Source: Utricularia gibba | Taxonomy: Eukaryota > Streptophyta > Magnoliopsida > Lamiales > Lentibulariaceae | DNA length: 64,000 bases | Reading direction: 5' to 3' | Assembly (NCBI GenBank): GCA_002189035.1 | Contig: NEEC01000002.1 | Span: 5,851,001 to 5,915,000 of the forward strand | Shown here: one piece after another, positions 50,917 through 63,368 of the stretch | Layout of the letters: every line of letters begins with the position of its first letter | How positions within the stretch are numbered: position 1 is the first letter of the stretch | Notes under the pieces: model-generated | Databases searched by the model: none | What the model was told of the DNA's origin: nothing | Seen by the model: the letters and a program-made list of their open reading frames with translations, nothing else | Translations under genes and position numbers: made by a program

Positions 50917-53790
50917 GGCCTCCCCGGGTACCTTGAAAGTGGAGCAGAGCAAGAGGACCAGCGCCGCGAAGGTTTACTAGGGGGTGGGCATATTCAACAG
51001 TATGGATAACCGACAGCTGCAGAGTAGGCCCCCGGACTGCTAAGCTGCTTACCCAACCTACATCCGCTGACATTTCGCACCTTTAGCAGATCGCCCTCCC
51101 ACCTTCTTCTCTTCTCCTCTCTTCAACCATTTGGTGTTGATGCAACACGCACGCAAGGCACTGGGCAGTCAATTGATCATCTTCAAAGCAACAATAATAA
51201 TGGCCCAGTTACAGTTACAGATGAAACTAGAGGTGGTAGGTTTTTAGCAGCTTTGCATGCAACAGAAGCATGGCCTTGCCGGCATCCATGTCAGGCCTCC
51301 GGGAACTTGTGATTTTGACTTTCCGGCCATTCGCGAAAGAAGGATTGATTAGTTAACACCACCCACCGGGTTTCCGATTCATCATCCCAACCTGCTCTAC
51401 TTACTCACCATTATTCCCTATCGCAATCCAACTCCGATATCGAGTTGACTTTCGATCTTCTGTGGCTGCTTCCGACATTAAAACCACCCCATTCCGATTT
51501 CTGGTGGGTTATCGACAATCAAGATTTTTAACCTCATCGTTGTTCGCTCTTGAAGATTCAATAGAGGTTGCAAGAAAAAAAAAAAAAAAACGAATCTTTT
51601 TTGTATTAAAAAAGCATTATTAAATTAATAAACATAATTCGAATTTAATGTAATTTCAATAATATATTGCCATAACGTCATTTTTTTATCGACACGTGAG
51701 TCGGTACCATGGTCTTTGTGTTGGCCAAAAAGTATTAATATAATAGTATATATTATAATTAAATAAAAATGCACATATATTAAATGAAATAGTCTTAATT
51801 TTTAAATTTAACTTTTATTTCAACAAGTTTAAAATAAAAGTACATCAATTAATAGACTTGGGCACGCGTCCACAATCATCAAGTTACCAGAAACTTGACT
51901 AGTCAGCTAGAATATTTATGATATAAGTATGCATTTACTGTAATAACTGATTATCGAAGGAAAACAATGTCACAATTTACATATCACATAATTTGCAAAG
52001 AACATCATCATCACACAACAATGCCTTTGTGGTAACGGGTGCTTGTGCATTCAAATTTCAAGATGAACAAAAATCCACGTGTCTCGCTAGCCATGTGTGT
52101 TCGTGGTTCATCACCACGTGCCGATGGCCGGAGTGGGGCCCAAACCCTAAACCCCACATGACTACCATGACCTGCATCCAAGAAACTGGGCCCCATTGAG
52201 GTTATTGGAGATCCATGTTTTACCACCTCAAATATTTTAAATGTTCAATACATATTTATTGGGTATTTTTGAAAACTAATCATCATAACATTCTCTTACA
52301 CATACTAAGATCAAAATTTTACATACAGAATAATTCTTTTTTATACAAGATAATAACAATTCTCTTTAGATACGATAATATGAAGAATGTTGTATTTTTT
52401 TGGAAGCCCAATGCCGTTACATCACGGCCCGTTCATCAGCCCATGAATTGCACTGGTATAAAGACCCCGTCCCATCTTCCAAAGATCGAATCTTTCAAAG
52501 AAGATCTGAAGGCCCTTTTGTCCAAGGAGGTTGAGGACGAGAAGCCCAATTATATATATGAGTTAACTCAAGTTAAATTCGGATAAAAAATATATAATTC
52601 AACTTGTATTTGTTGAGTATGAATACGAATACGAATCAATTCGGAAATTATTGGGATTAACTCGTAATCATATCCAGGGTTAATTAGAAGGTGCTTTTTG
52701 TTTTCTAATTGGACCTTCTAGAACAAAAAATCTAGAATCTCCATGCCCCTTTACTGTAAGAAATAAATTTATTCAAAATATTTACTTATAAAAATCAATT
52801 TTCATCTTATAAGTTATAATATAAATATTACTAAAATATAAACAGTGTTTTGTAAAAATTTTTGAACCTATTTTTACTTTTCAAAACTATTTTAAAAAAA
52901 TAGAAATAATAAGTAAAAGTAACATATTCCTTAATTTTCCAAAAATAATTTTTGTAGTACAATTTCAAAAGTATTTTTTTAATAAAAGTACTTTTACAAT
53001 TGATAATGTTCTAGAAAAGAAATAAACTTCAAAAAATTTTCAGAACACATATAATATCTTTATAAAATATGTTATTTGTTTACAAAAATCTCTTCTAATT
53101 TTTTAGTTTCTAAACATAAATAAATTCTAGAATAATCATTCTTAAAAAACGATTCTAAATATACATAAATTCTCATTCAATCAAAATTTTCAATTTTACT
53201 AGAATCGATTCTGAAGTAATTTTTTCAAATGTATATTTGATATTTTACTCCAAGTACCATGGAATCGCGAGCTAGTGTTTTTTGGGCACCTAGCAACTCC
53301 TAAGATTATTACTTCATAAAAAAGAATATTTTTTTCATAATATTAAATAAGAAATAGAAAAAGGAATGAGAAGAATTTGTCGGCATGGTTAGAAGACTCT
53401 AGAAAGATTCCCATCCGATTGAGAAGTGCCACGCCACGGCCACCTAACTATTCGGCTGCTCCAAAACGATGGAGATTAATTATTGAAAACAAAATATAAT
53501 ATTAAAAATCATGTCTTTTCCTGAGCTGTCCATGTGAGCTTGTGGCCCCCATCCGATTTTAAACTATGTAATAAAAAAGAATATGTAATTTTATTCCAAA
53601 TTATTATTCAATTATTAAAAACACACTTTGATGCATATCATCGTATTTCCGTACAATGTGACAGTGTTTTTTTTAATTATTATGAAAAATAGATCACCTA
53701 AATTGGTAATTTATAAAAGAAATGTGGTATATTTTGATATTATTTGCTTTTGATTACATTTTTAGACACAAGAAAAAGAACAGGAGAGAC
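50917..53790. other. NodGS promoter and AT-rich spacer
   Basis: 50917-51500 is of moderate GC and is probably the NodGS leader and promoter. 51570-53740 is mostly AT-rich. A GC-richer island at 52410-52560 has a short plus-strand frame (MNCTGIKTPSHLPK onward) with no known family. No transposon termini were identified. Confidence 0.35.
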
Positions 53791-54985
53791 TTATGACCTG
53801 AAAGGTGCTCTTTGAGGGATTCCTTTCCTTCTTCTTGCATTAGGAGGAGTGATGGGGCACATCTGGTATTTGCCTGGATCTTCAACAGGGACCTTCTCAT
53901 CCCTCGACGGGGAGGATGGAGAGGAGAAGCGGGTAATCTGTCTTGAACCCTCTTCTGCATTTGAGTTCCTCTTTCTCTTGATTCCGACGAGCTATGGATT
54001 TGAAAAACAAGAGGGATTAGTTGAGGTGTTGATATCAGAGTCATTCATGAGACAGCGGGAAGGAATAAGAAGGGAAGAGCTAGTTGTCAGTTTTGCTCGT
54101 GTCACTTTTACATCTTTCGACTGTGAGAGAGAATTATGTGGGGTGGTTGGATATGATGTGAAAGAGACGGATTCATGATACTCCAGGGTGGATTGGAGGG
54201 ATTGTAGTTTGGGTTGTTAGGATGGTGATGGCTCATCCATGCGCAGAGCCATGGATGCAACAGTAAGGCTCTCAAGAAATGTTTCTGTGGGAGATGATCT
54301 GTGATTCTGATAGGGTGCATTGGAAACCCTAATTCAGAGCTTTTAACTGTGGACTATCTATGGAAGGAAGGAATAGCAGAAGATGGTGGTGTTTTCGTGG
54401 AGGAGATGAGGAGGAAAATGCACCTTACATCCCAATGAACAGAAGCGAAATGTGTCCAGGAGACTCCTCCCACAAATCTGGCAAACGTGAGAGACGGATT
54501 TCCCGGCTCTAGGCTGCGGCCTCTCGTTGAGAAACAAGACTCTTGCGCTGTTGATCACATACGTCTGCACCCCAGAAATGTCCAGCACTTTCTGCACCTC
54601 ACAAACCCTCACCACATCGTGGTACGACGATCTCCGGATCTGTTCACATAAACCCATCACTCTCTCTACGCATTTGTTCTGCATTCTAATGCAATTACAG
54701 GCACTGCACCTGAATGACGGGATGATGCTTGTGGCTGGCGGAGACGCAGAACCCACACAGCGCATCGCTGGAGCTGCACTCCAGACAAAAGAGATTGCAT
54801 TCGCTCCGAGACGACGCGCCGCTGTGGGTCCTGCACACCCCGAAGAAGGTGGTGTTGAGGAGGCGCTCCAGCCACGGCGGCACCCCCGCCCCGCCCTCCG
54901 GTTCCTAGACACACAACCCGAATCATCAGAACCAGGAGAAAAGCAAAGCAGAGTCGAGATGAGATCATCTGACAGGGATTACCAT
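53791..54985 (-). CDS. PLATZ transcription factor
   Basis: PLATZ proteins are plant-specific zinc-dependent DNA-binding proteins that bind A/T-rich DNA and generally repress or modulate Pol II/III transcription. Four exons (54985-54983, 54904-54710, 54639-54424, 53991-53791) give 204 aa. The start codon alone forms exon 1, followed directly by the donor GTAATC. Exon 2 encodes [20 protein letters not shown] and [20 protein letters not shown]. Exon 3 encodes [40 protein letters not shown] and [20 protein letters not shown]. Exon 4 starts LVGIKRKR and ends with the family tail [12 protein letters not shown]. The C and H residues of the PLATZ zinc motifs are in place. The frame is intact. The micro-exon is inferred from frame and splice sites. 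Confidence 0.92.
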
Positions 54986-56596
54986 TAACAACACCTCGGG
55001 GAGTTCAGCCCTTCCTCACTGGGGAGAGAATAATGACACAACCGTAAGTGCCTAACCTAAGAAACGGCCTACGGCGTAGCTGGTTCGAGGTGGGAGAGAT
55101 GTATGGAGATGGAAGTTGGAGGCTTACGCATCAGGAGGTGAGTGTCGTCCCAGCGCTGCGCTACGCATTTCGTGTGGAGAAGTAGAACAAGTAGTAGCAA
55201 TTAAGGCGTTGGTCGATACGGCGCCGTTCTAGGAGCGGTGGAGCTGCATTTTGGGTGTACTTGAGGGGGCCCCACCGAGACGGTAGGTGGAGGGAGCCTG
55301 TTCCTTCGTCCTCAATTCACTGACACTTGCGTAAACCCTAATTTACTACACTAGTTATGTTTATTTAAGTTTGTGCTTCAAATTAAGTGTTTTTGAATTG
55401 ATTTTTATTGAGAACATAAACAGTTTTTGCTTTTTTTAAAACAATTTTATATCAACTTCTATCAGCTTTTGAATTACGTTTTTTGAAACGTTTTTAATAA
55501 AGCGGAAATAAACATACCCTTACTTCCCAATCCAGTCAAAAACGTGTCCGTGTCCGCCCCTGGATTCAGACAACAAGAGGAATCATCAAGTGATCGGAAC
55601 AAATAAACCAACCCGGCCTAATTTTGTCGCGTCCCGCTTTTCAATTTATTGAGGCACATGCACCTTGTGGCCATACTTTCGATTCGCATTGCAGCGACAG
55701 TTAGTGATCAACATCGCCACGTATGTTCAAAACTGCACCTTTACTTTTTTTGAAAAAATTTGATTATATTTAATGTTGATTTAGACAACATTATTAATCT
55801 TTGATTATGATTAGAAAATGAATTACTTTTTGAACATCTAATTCTCTTATATTACAAATAATTTTTTTAAAATCAATTCAATTCTATCCTTTTACCAAGA
55901 TTAATTTTTAAAGAATTGATTATGATAAAGATATATATTTACGATTATACCCATATTCTTATAAATAATTATGACTATTGATCTTATTTAAAATAAATTA
56001 TTAATTTTTGTAGCATAACTATAATAGAAATCTAATTTAAACTATTATAGTGATATCAAAATACAATTTATAAATTTATGTAATATAATGATTTATAAAA
56101 TTACTTCAATATAAATTAATTATATAATAATAATATTTTAAAAAATATTTCTAAACATATATCAATTTTAATTCTATTTATATTATATTTCTAGTGTTGG
56201 GATACTTACAACTAAAATCATATTTAAAAGTTCTTACCTAAACCAAAACAACCAAACAGTGTGTCATGTTGAAAAAGTAAGATGGAAAGGAACCCCACCA
56301 CATCAAAAAGGAAGATGCAAAGAAACCCCACTACAACCAGACCACTCAATGGGCTGCAGTTCAAATGAGACTATTCTTGTACTTGAACTAAGGTATTTGA
56401 CATTTGTGCCCCCTTGTGTACACTACACAGTGTCCCTGTTTTCGCTACTGGACAAGTGTACAGCAGCAGAAAAAGAAGAAGGGTGTGCGAGCCAGGTGTG
56501 TGTCTATGACTTGCAAGTAAGTGTTACTACTGATAATAAGCAGCAGCGAGGAGAGTGGGGTTCGGATGACTGACCCGTGGAGAAGGAGAAGAATGC
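54986..56596. other. PLATZ promoter and AT-rich spacer
   Basis: 54986-55320 is of moderate GC (leader/promoter). A short inverted repeat GTTATGTTTATTT / AAATAAACATACC spans 55354-55518. 55750-56250 is very AT-rich. 56260-56596 is of higher GC and probably includes the 3' UTR of the DUF1992 gene. Confidence 0.4.
55354..55518. repeat. Short inverted-repeat element (possible MITE remnant)
   Basis: GTTATGTTTATTT (55354-55366) is repeated inverted as AAATAAACATACC (55506-55518), 12 of 13 bases matching. The length is about 165 bp, the interior is AT-rich, and no target duplication is clear. Confidence 0.4.
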
Positions 56597-58013
56597 TCAT
56601 TCTTCACTAGGCTGTGTTTCTTCGGTCAGCCGATCCATTTCTTTCTCCCATTTGAATCCACACATCTGGCGCCCGAAAGGAACAATGAGGTTGTAATGGA
56701 GAACCTGCAGAATGTAAAAACTTGAACAGTGTTGAGCTGCATTCAGAGAGGGAGAAGACTCAAAGTAGCATTGGGGTGGAACTGCTGTACATGAGTCATT
56801 AAGCATGTTTCCTCAAATCTGAGTGCTCAAAAAGGTGTCCCTTCCAACCACTAGATTCTTATGATAACTATGACGCTTCTAAGCTATCGTGATGATAGGA
56901 CATTCATGACTCATTTTCCTGTTTATCATAATACAGGAAACATACTGCAAAGTAATACTAAAAGTACAGTACCTTGTTGTTTAGATCATGCAGTTGAAGC
57001 TGCAAGATGCTGGAGAACTCGGACCATTTGGAATGATCGTGTCTGTTTTTCATCAAGAAAGCTTTGCAAAGTGCCAGTCGCCACTCGGCAATGTCATTCC
57101 TTATCTCCTTGTTAAGTTCGACCCACCTGGGTGCGCACCCGTTTTTGTTAAGAATCCTGTACAGAGTGTCTTCGGCAGGGTCAGCATGAGGATTGGTATT
57201 CAGATCCAAGGGCTTTCCCTTCCCAGGCAAATTTTCAAATTGGCCTTCCTCCATTGCATTATACACCCGCCGCTCAACAACATTTATAATGTCCGTTTCT
57301 GATCTGGAAAACACCACAAAAAAACGAGTAGGATGCACATATTGAAACCAAATTATGTTCCAACGGAAAATTCAGTACTCAGGACAGAACTTTGAAGTGC
57401 ATATCTATTCCCTGATATGACCACTATGAAGTACAACATAAATGGACCAAAAGTTCCTAAAATTTATTTCTAAGCAGGTGTGTTCATATGCTGATCGAAG
57501 TGAACTGAAATACTCTTCACAGCAAACGTGTAGCATCTGGTGCATACTCTGAACGCCATCAGCATCAACTCACCAGGACCCCCCCCCCCCGTTTTTTTTT
57601 TCTTTTGAACATGCTTCAATTCGAAACTTCGTATGTTCACACCAGCTGAGCTAAAGTCATCAGTTCAACTATGATATACAGAGGAGAAGGAAAAACTGCG
57701 CAATATTTGAAGTACTCTACGTCAATCAAAGCCTTTCCTCAGCAGTATAAACACATTAAAAAACGAAATCCCCTTACCGTATGTTATTCCGCCGTCCACG
57801 GATCTCCGGCGGAAGCTTCCGGTCGTTGACGGCGTCGATAACCGAAGCAAGACGATCACCACCGTTCACCTTCTTCTCAATCTTCTTCTCCGAATCATAC
57901 GACGACGAGGCAGAGGAGAAGCTCCATCGGCCGCAAGCACCCGCGGTGGCCGCCGATTGACTCAACGACGATCGCGTGAAGAGAATCTTCCTTACCGCGA
58001 AGGGAAGACCCAT
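56597..58013 (-). CDS. DUF1992 (DNAJC28 conserved-domain) protein, probably mitochondrial
   Basis: Three exons (58013-57778, 57303-56973, 56704-56597) give 224 aa in a single consistent frame. The central region ETDIINVVERRVYNAMEEGQ, ENLPGKGKPLDLN, DTLYRILNKNGCAPRWVELN is the DnaJ homologue subfamily C member 28 conserved domain; no J-domain is present. I chose the ATG at 58013 because MGLPFAVRKILFTRSSLSQS is a good mitochondrial presequence. An in-frame ATG at 58193 would add 60 residues without targeting character. Function of the family is poorly known. Intron 1 contains a C12-G-T10 homopolymer junction (57579-57601). Confidence 0.87.
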
Positions 58014-58902
58014 TCGGAATCCCCAAATGGGCCTTGTGTGCCCCATACCCCAATTTCTTCCAAGTGGGTGGCCCATGAGAGATCCCGCGTTATTCATCTC
58101 CACATTATTCCCATAAATACATGACCCGCGGGCGTATACTTCCCAAAACTTCACCTTGGTCTCCACGAGAGATCTTCTTCTTCTTGGCAACATTCTTGAA
58201 AGGAAGCAGTGCTCGATATGGAGAAATCTTGAGAGGTATGAAGGAATCCGAGAAGGAATGTGTGAGATAAGGAAGGACGTGTGATGAATTCGTTCAAGAA
58301 TCGTGAAGATGATGAAGAAAAGATGGTTACCAAAGTCTTATACATTGCTTTTCTTTATGATGTTCAAAACACGGAATTGTCACACCAGTTCCTTATCCCG
58401 TTCATTTGTTCTTGTTATGCTCCTTTGTGTGTCACCAAGATCGATTTGATCATACAAGAAATTACAAAAGAAATTATTGCACGTGATTTAGTGAATCTGG
58501 GTTTTCTTGTTTGATTCTTGTTGATTATGATGTACGGTTGAAAATGGAAACGAAAACCTCATGGATTCAAAAGAGTTGGGTCACTTCTCTTGGTCCTCTT
58601 GTGAGCCTGGAAGAACGACGAGGTGCCAAGAACGATTTCGCTTGCTTTCGCTATTTTCAGATTCCTCATCATTAACGTGCACCCTCTGCAAAGCATTGAA
58701 TTGCAGGTGCCTTTAGAGCCTGCCTGGCTTTCAGTTCTAACAAAATGGAAGCACATATGCAGAAGCAAAAGAGACGCCTCACAAACAACCGCTGATCGTG
58801 CGCGCTGCAGATGAAGTGATCTACGAGGATCGCCGCCCTTGGAGCTGCTCTATACGCCGGCATTTGAACTTGTTCCGTGAAATGCAATGACTTGAGCTCA
58901 GA
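58014..58902. other. Spacer between the DUF1992 gene and HD2
   Basis: 58014-58340 is the DUF1992 leader and promoter. The part near 58902 is the HD2 3' UTR. Several short ORFs on both strands lack any family resemblance. Confidence 0.35.
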
Positions 58903-61281
58903 TTACTTGCTTGCGTGCTTAGCTTTATTGTGGCTATCAAGAGCTTGTTTGGAGCCAAATGTCCTGAACCACGAATATGATCATTCAGATGTCATCTTTC
59001 ACAGAGCTACAATCAGGTAGCATCTTTGATACATAATTGTTGGAAATTGATGTGGCACATACCTAGAGCAGCTCTTGCATTCATGGGTTCCAGATGATTT
59101 TGGGGTTTTCCCGTCTGTGCTCTTGGCCGGTGCCTTCCCAGTTTGCTTGGATGGGTAAGGGGTAGCAACATGACCTCCAACTTTTTTCCCATCTGCGAAT
59201 GGTGGAGTTAAAGATCATACAGTACATTATCATGGAGACTGCAAGGAACGAACCCGTGTAATGAAACATGTCAGAAGATCTCACCTGTTCCCTGAGGGTT
59301 CACTTTGGCCTTTTTACTAGGAACTGGTGTTTTAGAAGGAGAATCGGCAAGCCTCTTCTTGCTGGATTCAGCCTAATAATGAACAAAAAGCAAAGCGTAT
59401 AAAACATATCAAGCCACGAATTACAAGGTACATAGTACATATAAGACATCAGAAGAGCATAATGAACCTTCTTCGGTGGAGTCTCTTCATCCTCTTCATC
59501 ATCATCATCGTCATCATCTGAGTCAACCAAGCCATCACCATCCTACAATTAGAAAAGTGCGACATCAACTGGTTCTGTTCCACAGTATCCAAGACCAATG
59601 AGAGTTCAGCTTCCATTTGACATCCATAATCACTAAGACATTATAAACCATGACAATGCTAAGTTTAACTCAACGCTGTTATGCATAATAGCAAGGTGGT
59701 GAGCAACCAATCAAACACAATAATGGAAGTTTATAAAAAAATAAAAATCAGAAAGAATTTCCAGAATTAAATTCATCATACAAGTCTACGATTCATAGGT
59801 CGCAATGACCACCCATACCTCAGAATCATCGTCATCATCAGACATCATATCATCGCTACTCTCATCATCACCTTGATTAGTAGCTTCTTTCTTAGGTTCA
59901 ACAATCTTCACCTTCTTCCCAGCATCAGGCGCTTTTTCCTTGCCAGCGTTAGCCACCTGAACTTCAGCAGGTTTATCCCGTTTGGCTTTTATTTCAAGTC
60001 TCTCTGGAGATTAAATGCCAACTGAATCCACAGAAGCATTGAGCAACGAAGAGAAAAACTACTACTGGATACCATTAGTTTCAAGGTTCAAAGGATTCTC
60101 CTCATCAGAGTCATTTTCATCTGCAATGCACATCATATGTACTAAGTGAGATAGAGACAGGGAGAAAAAATGAAAGCAGGAACAAAAGAGAAACTTACCA
60201 GAATCACCCGCAGGGAACTCAGTGATGGAAACAGGAGATCAGGGGTCAAGGAAAAGTTTCATAGAAAAATTATCAAAAGGCTTTTAGTAGCATAGTCCTA
60301 AGAAAAGGATATTCATCTTCCACAGGGTTTGCGGCCTTATACCCAAAGAAATAGACACTTCCACTCTTGTAGTTATGAGACAGCTCAAAGTCCCGTTCAA
60401 AAACTAGGTCAAATTGTTGCTGAGGTAACTTTTGAGGGAAGAGGGTTCCAAGAACAAGTTTCTTTCCATCAACATTGACAAACAAGTGGACACAAGCGTC
60501 CTTATCCTGTTTCGTTTCACCAATAGAAGCCTACAAGGTAGAACAAAATAGCATATCAGACTTCATGTGACTAGGGCATCCACATTAGATCGAGTCCTTA
60601 TCCACGTCCATCCCACATTCAGAATACACCGAACATCCATACCTGTGAAAGGTGCAGCACCATGCCATCCCCAGGTGATACCTTAAGAGGATCTCCGCTT
60701 TTTACCTCAATTCCTGAAAGTTAAAGCTACCTTGATTACAATCATGTTATAATAATAAATTTCTATAAATAAATAGTAACTTAAATATATACATCTATTA
60801 GTAAGTTATATCCCACAATTGCCGTAAACACACACGTTTAGATAATATACACTTGAATACTCAAAGACACGTAGAATCAGCGGAGAAGATTTCAAAGCTA
60901 CAACTCAGAAATGGTGCCACAAGGCTGGAGAAGCAGCAGAAGAAGTTCATACGAAATCGTGTTTCAAAATGCTGGTATTGCTTCTACATTTCTAACAGCG
61001 ACAACGCAATTCTAGATTACAGACAAAATCTGACCAAAAAATTTAGGCAGCTAATATCCACACAAACTCCTAAAGAAAAATCTACCTCCCCACACACATA
61101 AAAAAAAAAAACAAGAATGATCTCCTAGGAAAAACAAGTAAATGATACAGCAAAGACAGCCTTCTCGAATGGTTCCAGAAAATAGCTTTCGAAAATACGA
61201 TAGCTACAACAGTTAGCATAAAATACGGCGGCGGATAATACGGCTAGCTATTTAAGCTACACACTTACCCCAAAACTCCAT
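58903..61281 (-). CDS. HDT: HD2-type histone deacetylase (HDT) with C-terminal C2H2 zinc finger
   Basis: Plant-specific nucleolar nucleoplasmin-like protein acting in histone deacetylation and rRNA gene silencing. Ten exons (61281-61269, 60713-60643, 60530-60313, 60221-60199, 60120-60073, 60003-59819, 59542-59468, 59372-59285, 59192-59063, 58963-58903) total 912 bases, 303 aa, fully in frame. It starts with the invariant MEFWG, split by intron 1 after only 13 coding bases. The nucleoplasmin-like core (KVSPGDGMVLHLSQ, KKLVLGTLFPQKLPQQQFDL, RDFELSHNYKSGSVYFFGYK) is followed by acidic runs (SDDDDDSE, DSDDDDDDDEEDEE) and a lysine-rich region. The end is a C2H2 finger: HECKSCSRTFGSKQALDSHN with KAKHASK. 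Intron 3 is a U12-type AT-AC intron. The gene is divergent from the aldolase gene. Confidence 0.94.
60222..60312 (-). other. U12-type (minor spliceosome) AT-AC intron in the HD2 gene
   Basis: On the minus strand, exon 3 ends GAAGATGA and the intron opens ATATCCTTTTC. It contains TTCCTTGAC, a perfect U12 branch-site consensus, and ends CCATCAC before TGAGTTCCC. Splicing gives EDDEFPAGDS in frame with the downstream acidic region and makes the whole CDS divisible by three. There is no GT donor near the exon end. The branch-to-AC distance (about 24 nt) is somewhat long. Confidence 0.8.
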
Positions 61282-61843
61282 GCTCCGAGTACTCGAGGGC
61301 TTCCGACGAAGAGAACTCAGTAGGGTTTTGCAAGTGAAGCAAAAAAACGATGTGGAGGATATTTTAGTGAAAAGGCAGAAAAGGCAAAGAGGAACTCTTC
61401 AAAATTTGGGCCTTTTTTAAATCCTCTATAATAAATTATACCAAATTGATTATTTTAAATTGTTTAAAGTAAAACAAAGAAACAGAATAAATAAAGATTG
61501 CAATTAAAAACAAAAAAATAAGAATGTATTTGGTATGATAATATTATGAAGTAACACACACTTATCATTATATTTAATAAATATATTTAAAATATGTTAA
61601 AAAAGAAGCAAAACTCATTTAATATATTTATACAATTTTAATTTATTCAAATTAATTTTTCTTGGAATAGCGTGAATCCTTCCTCCCCCAGGGGATTGTA
61701 AACAGGCAAAAAGAAAGGAAGGCCAACGGTTCCATTCCTGTAGAAGCGGTCGACATCCCCCACCCTTTTCATATAAAAGCCGCCATCCCCTTTCTGCTTC
61801 TGTTCAATCACCTGCATTTCGTTTGATTTTAACCGTTGGAGTC
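61282..61843. promoter_or_regulatory. Divergent promoter region between HD2 (-) and aldolase (+)
   Basis: 562 bases separate the two start codons. The middle (61430-61660) is AT-rich. The aldolase side has a clear TATA box. Confidence 0.55.
61772..61777 (+). promoter_or_regulatory. TATA box of the aldolase gene
   Basis: CATATAAAAGCC lies about 70 bases upstream of the ATG at 61844. The expected transcription start is near 61805, giving a leader of about 40 nt. Confidence 0.7.
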
Positions 61844-63368
61844 ATGTCTGCTTACAGAGGAAAATACGCGGGTAATTCTCCTTTTTATTGTGATGGATAC
61901 TTGTTGGATTAATGCTTATCAATGTATGATTTAGCGATGTTGATTATGGATCGCGCAGAAGCGATTTCTGTGATGCCATATCTGTTTTCTTTTTGTGTCC
62001 GTGTATGTCTCGGTGTACTGTTGTATAATTACCCCAGATGTTTTTCTGTTGAATAAGCAACACATTTGCAGGTTGAGAGACCTTCTAATTAATTCATTTT
62101 TGGAACACAGTATTTTTTTTTTTTTTTTTGTGTGGATTCTAAGCATCTGCTGTACAGGGAACCTAATTCGTGGATTTCCCTGTTTTCCTTTATGCTTGGC
62201 TTGGAATACTGTTGTCTAAGATTTGGATGTTGCTTTTTTTTTTTTTGTAGATGAGCTCATCAAGAATGCTGCATATATCGGTACACCTGGAAAGGGCATC
62301 CTTGCTGCTGATGAGTCTACTGGAACCATTGGCAAGCGCCTGTCAAGCATCAATGTGGAGAACGTAGAATCAAACAGGAGGGCTCTCCGGGAGCTTTTAT
62401 TCACCACCCCTGGTGTTCTTCAGTACCTCAGTGGAGTCATCCTTTTCGAGGAAACTCTTTATCAGAAGACAGCTTCAGGTATGATCATGGATTTCTGTTG
62501 TAGTTTGGAGTATACGCGAGCTGAGGCAATGCTTCTGAGCTAACTTGCAGGTAAGCCCTTCGTTGATGTGTTGAACGAGGGTGGTGTCCTCCCTGGCATT
62601 AAGGTTGATAAGGGCACTGTAGAGCTCGCCGGTACAAATGGGGAGACAACCACCCAAGGCCTCGACGATCTCGCACAGCGTTGCCAACAGTATTACTCCG
62701 CAGGGGCCAGATTTGCCAAATGGAGAGCTGTTCTCAAGATTGGCCCCAATGAGCCATCACAGCTCGCCATCAATGAAAACGCCAATGGCCTTGCACGTTA
62801 TGCCATCATTTGCCAGGAGAACGGCTTGGTCCCTATTGTTGAGCCGGAGATCCTCGTCGACGGCTCTCACGACATCGACAAGTGTGCTGATGTTACAGAG
62901 CGTGTGCTTGCTGCTTGCTACAAGGCGCTCAACGATCACCATGTTCTCCTGGAGGGCACTCTGTTGAAGCCCAACATGGTGGCCCCGGGGTCTGATTCTA
63001 AGAAAGTCCCACCGGAGGTCATTGCTGAGTACACAGTCCGTGCCCTGCAGAGAACAATGCCTCCGGCGGTTCCCGCCGTGGTCTTCTTGTCCGGTGGACA
63101 GAGCGAGGAGGAAGCCACAGTCAACCTGAATGCGATGAATAAGCTGAAGGCCAAGAAGCCATGGAGCCTCTCCTTCTCATTCGGGCGTGCTCTGCAGCAG
63201 AGCACCATCAAGGCCTGGTCAGGAAAGGAGGAAAACATCTCAAAGGCACAGGATGTGTTCCTGGCAAGGTGCAAGGCCAACTCTGAAGCAACACTCGGAA
63301 CTTACGAGGGTGGTGCTGTGAGCGAGGGCGCGTCTGAGAGCCTCCATGTCAAAGATTACAAGTACTGA
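61844..63368 (+). CDS. FBA: Class I fructose-bisphosphate aldolase, cytosolic
   Basis: Glycolytic and gluconeogenic enzyme that cleaves fructose-1,6-bisphosphate to dihydroxyacetone phosphate and glyceraldehyde-3-phosphate. Three exons (61844-61871, 62251-62478, 62551-63368) give 357 aa with consistent phases. It starts MSAYRGKYA with no transit peptide, so it is the cytosolic type. Signatures: [18 protein letters not shown], the Schiff-base lysine region [38 protein letters not shown], and [20 protein letters not shown]. It ends DYKY with the C-terminal tyrosine needed for full activity in class I enzymes. The 28-base first exon is typical of plant cytosolic aldolases. The third exon is markedly GC-rich, as expected for a highly expressed gene. 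Confidence 0.97.

Noticed and set aside
52431-52586. Plus-strand frame MNCTGIKTPSHLPKIESFKE in a GC-richer island
   Set aside because: Too short, with no clear start or splice context. It may be a gene relic but cannot be supported.
58014-58193. Upstream ATG at 58193 for the DUF1992 protein
   Set aside because: It would bury the mitochondrial-type presequence inside the protein and add a stretch with no targeting character.
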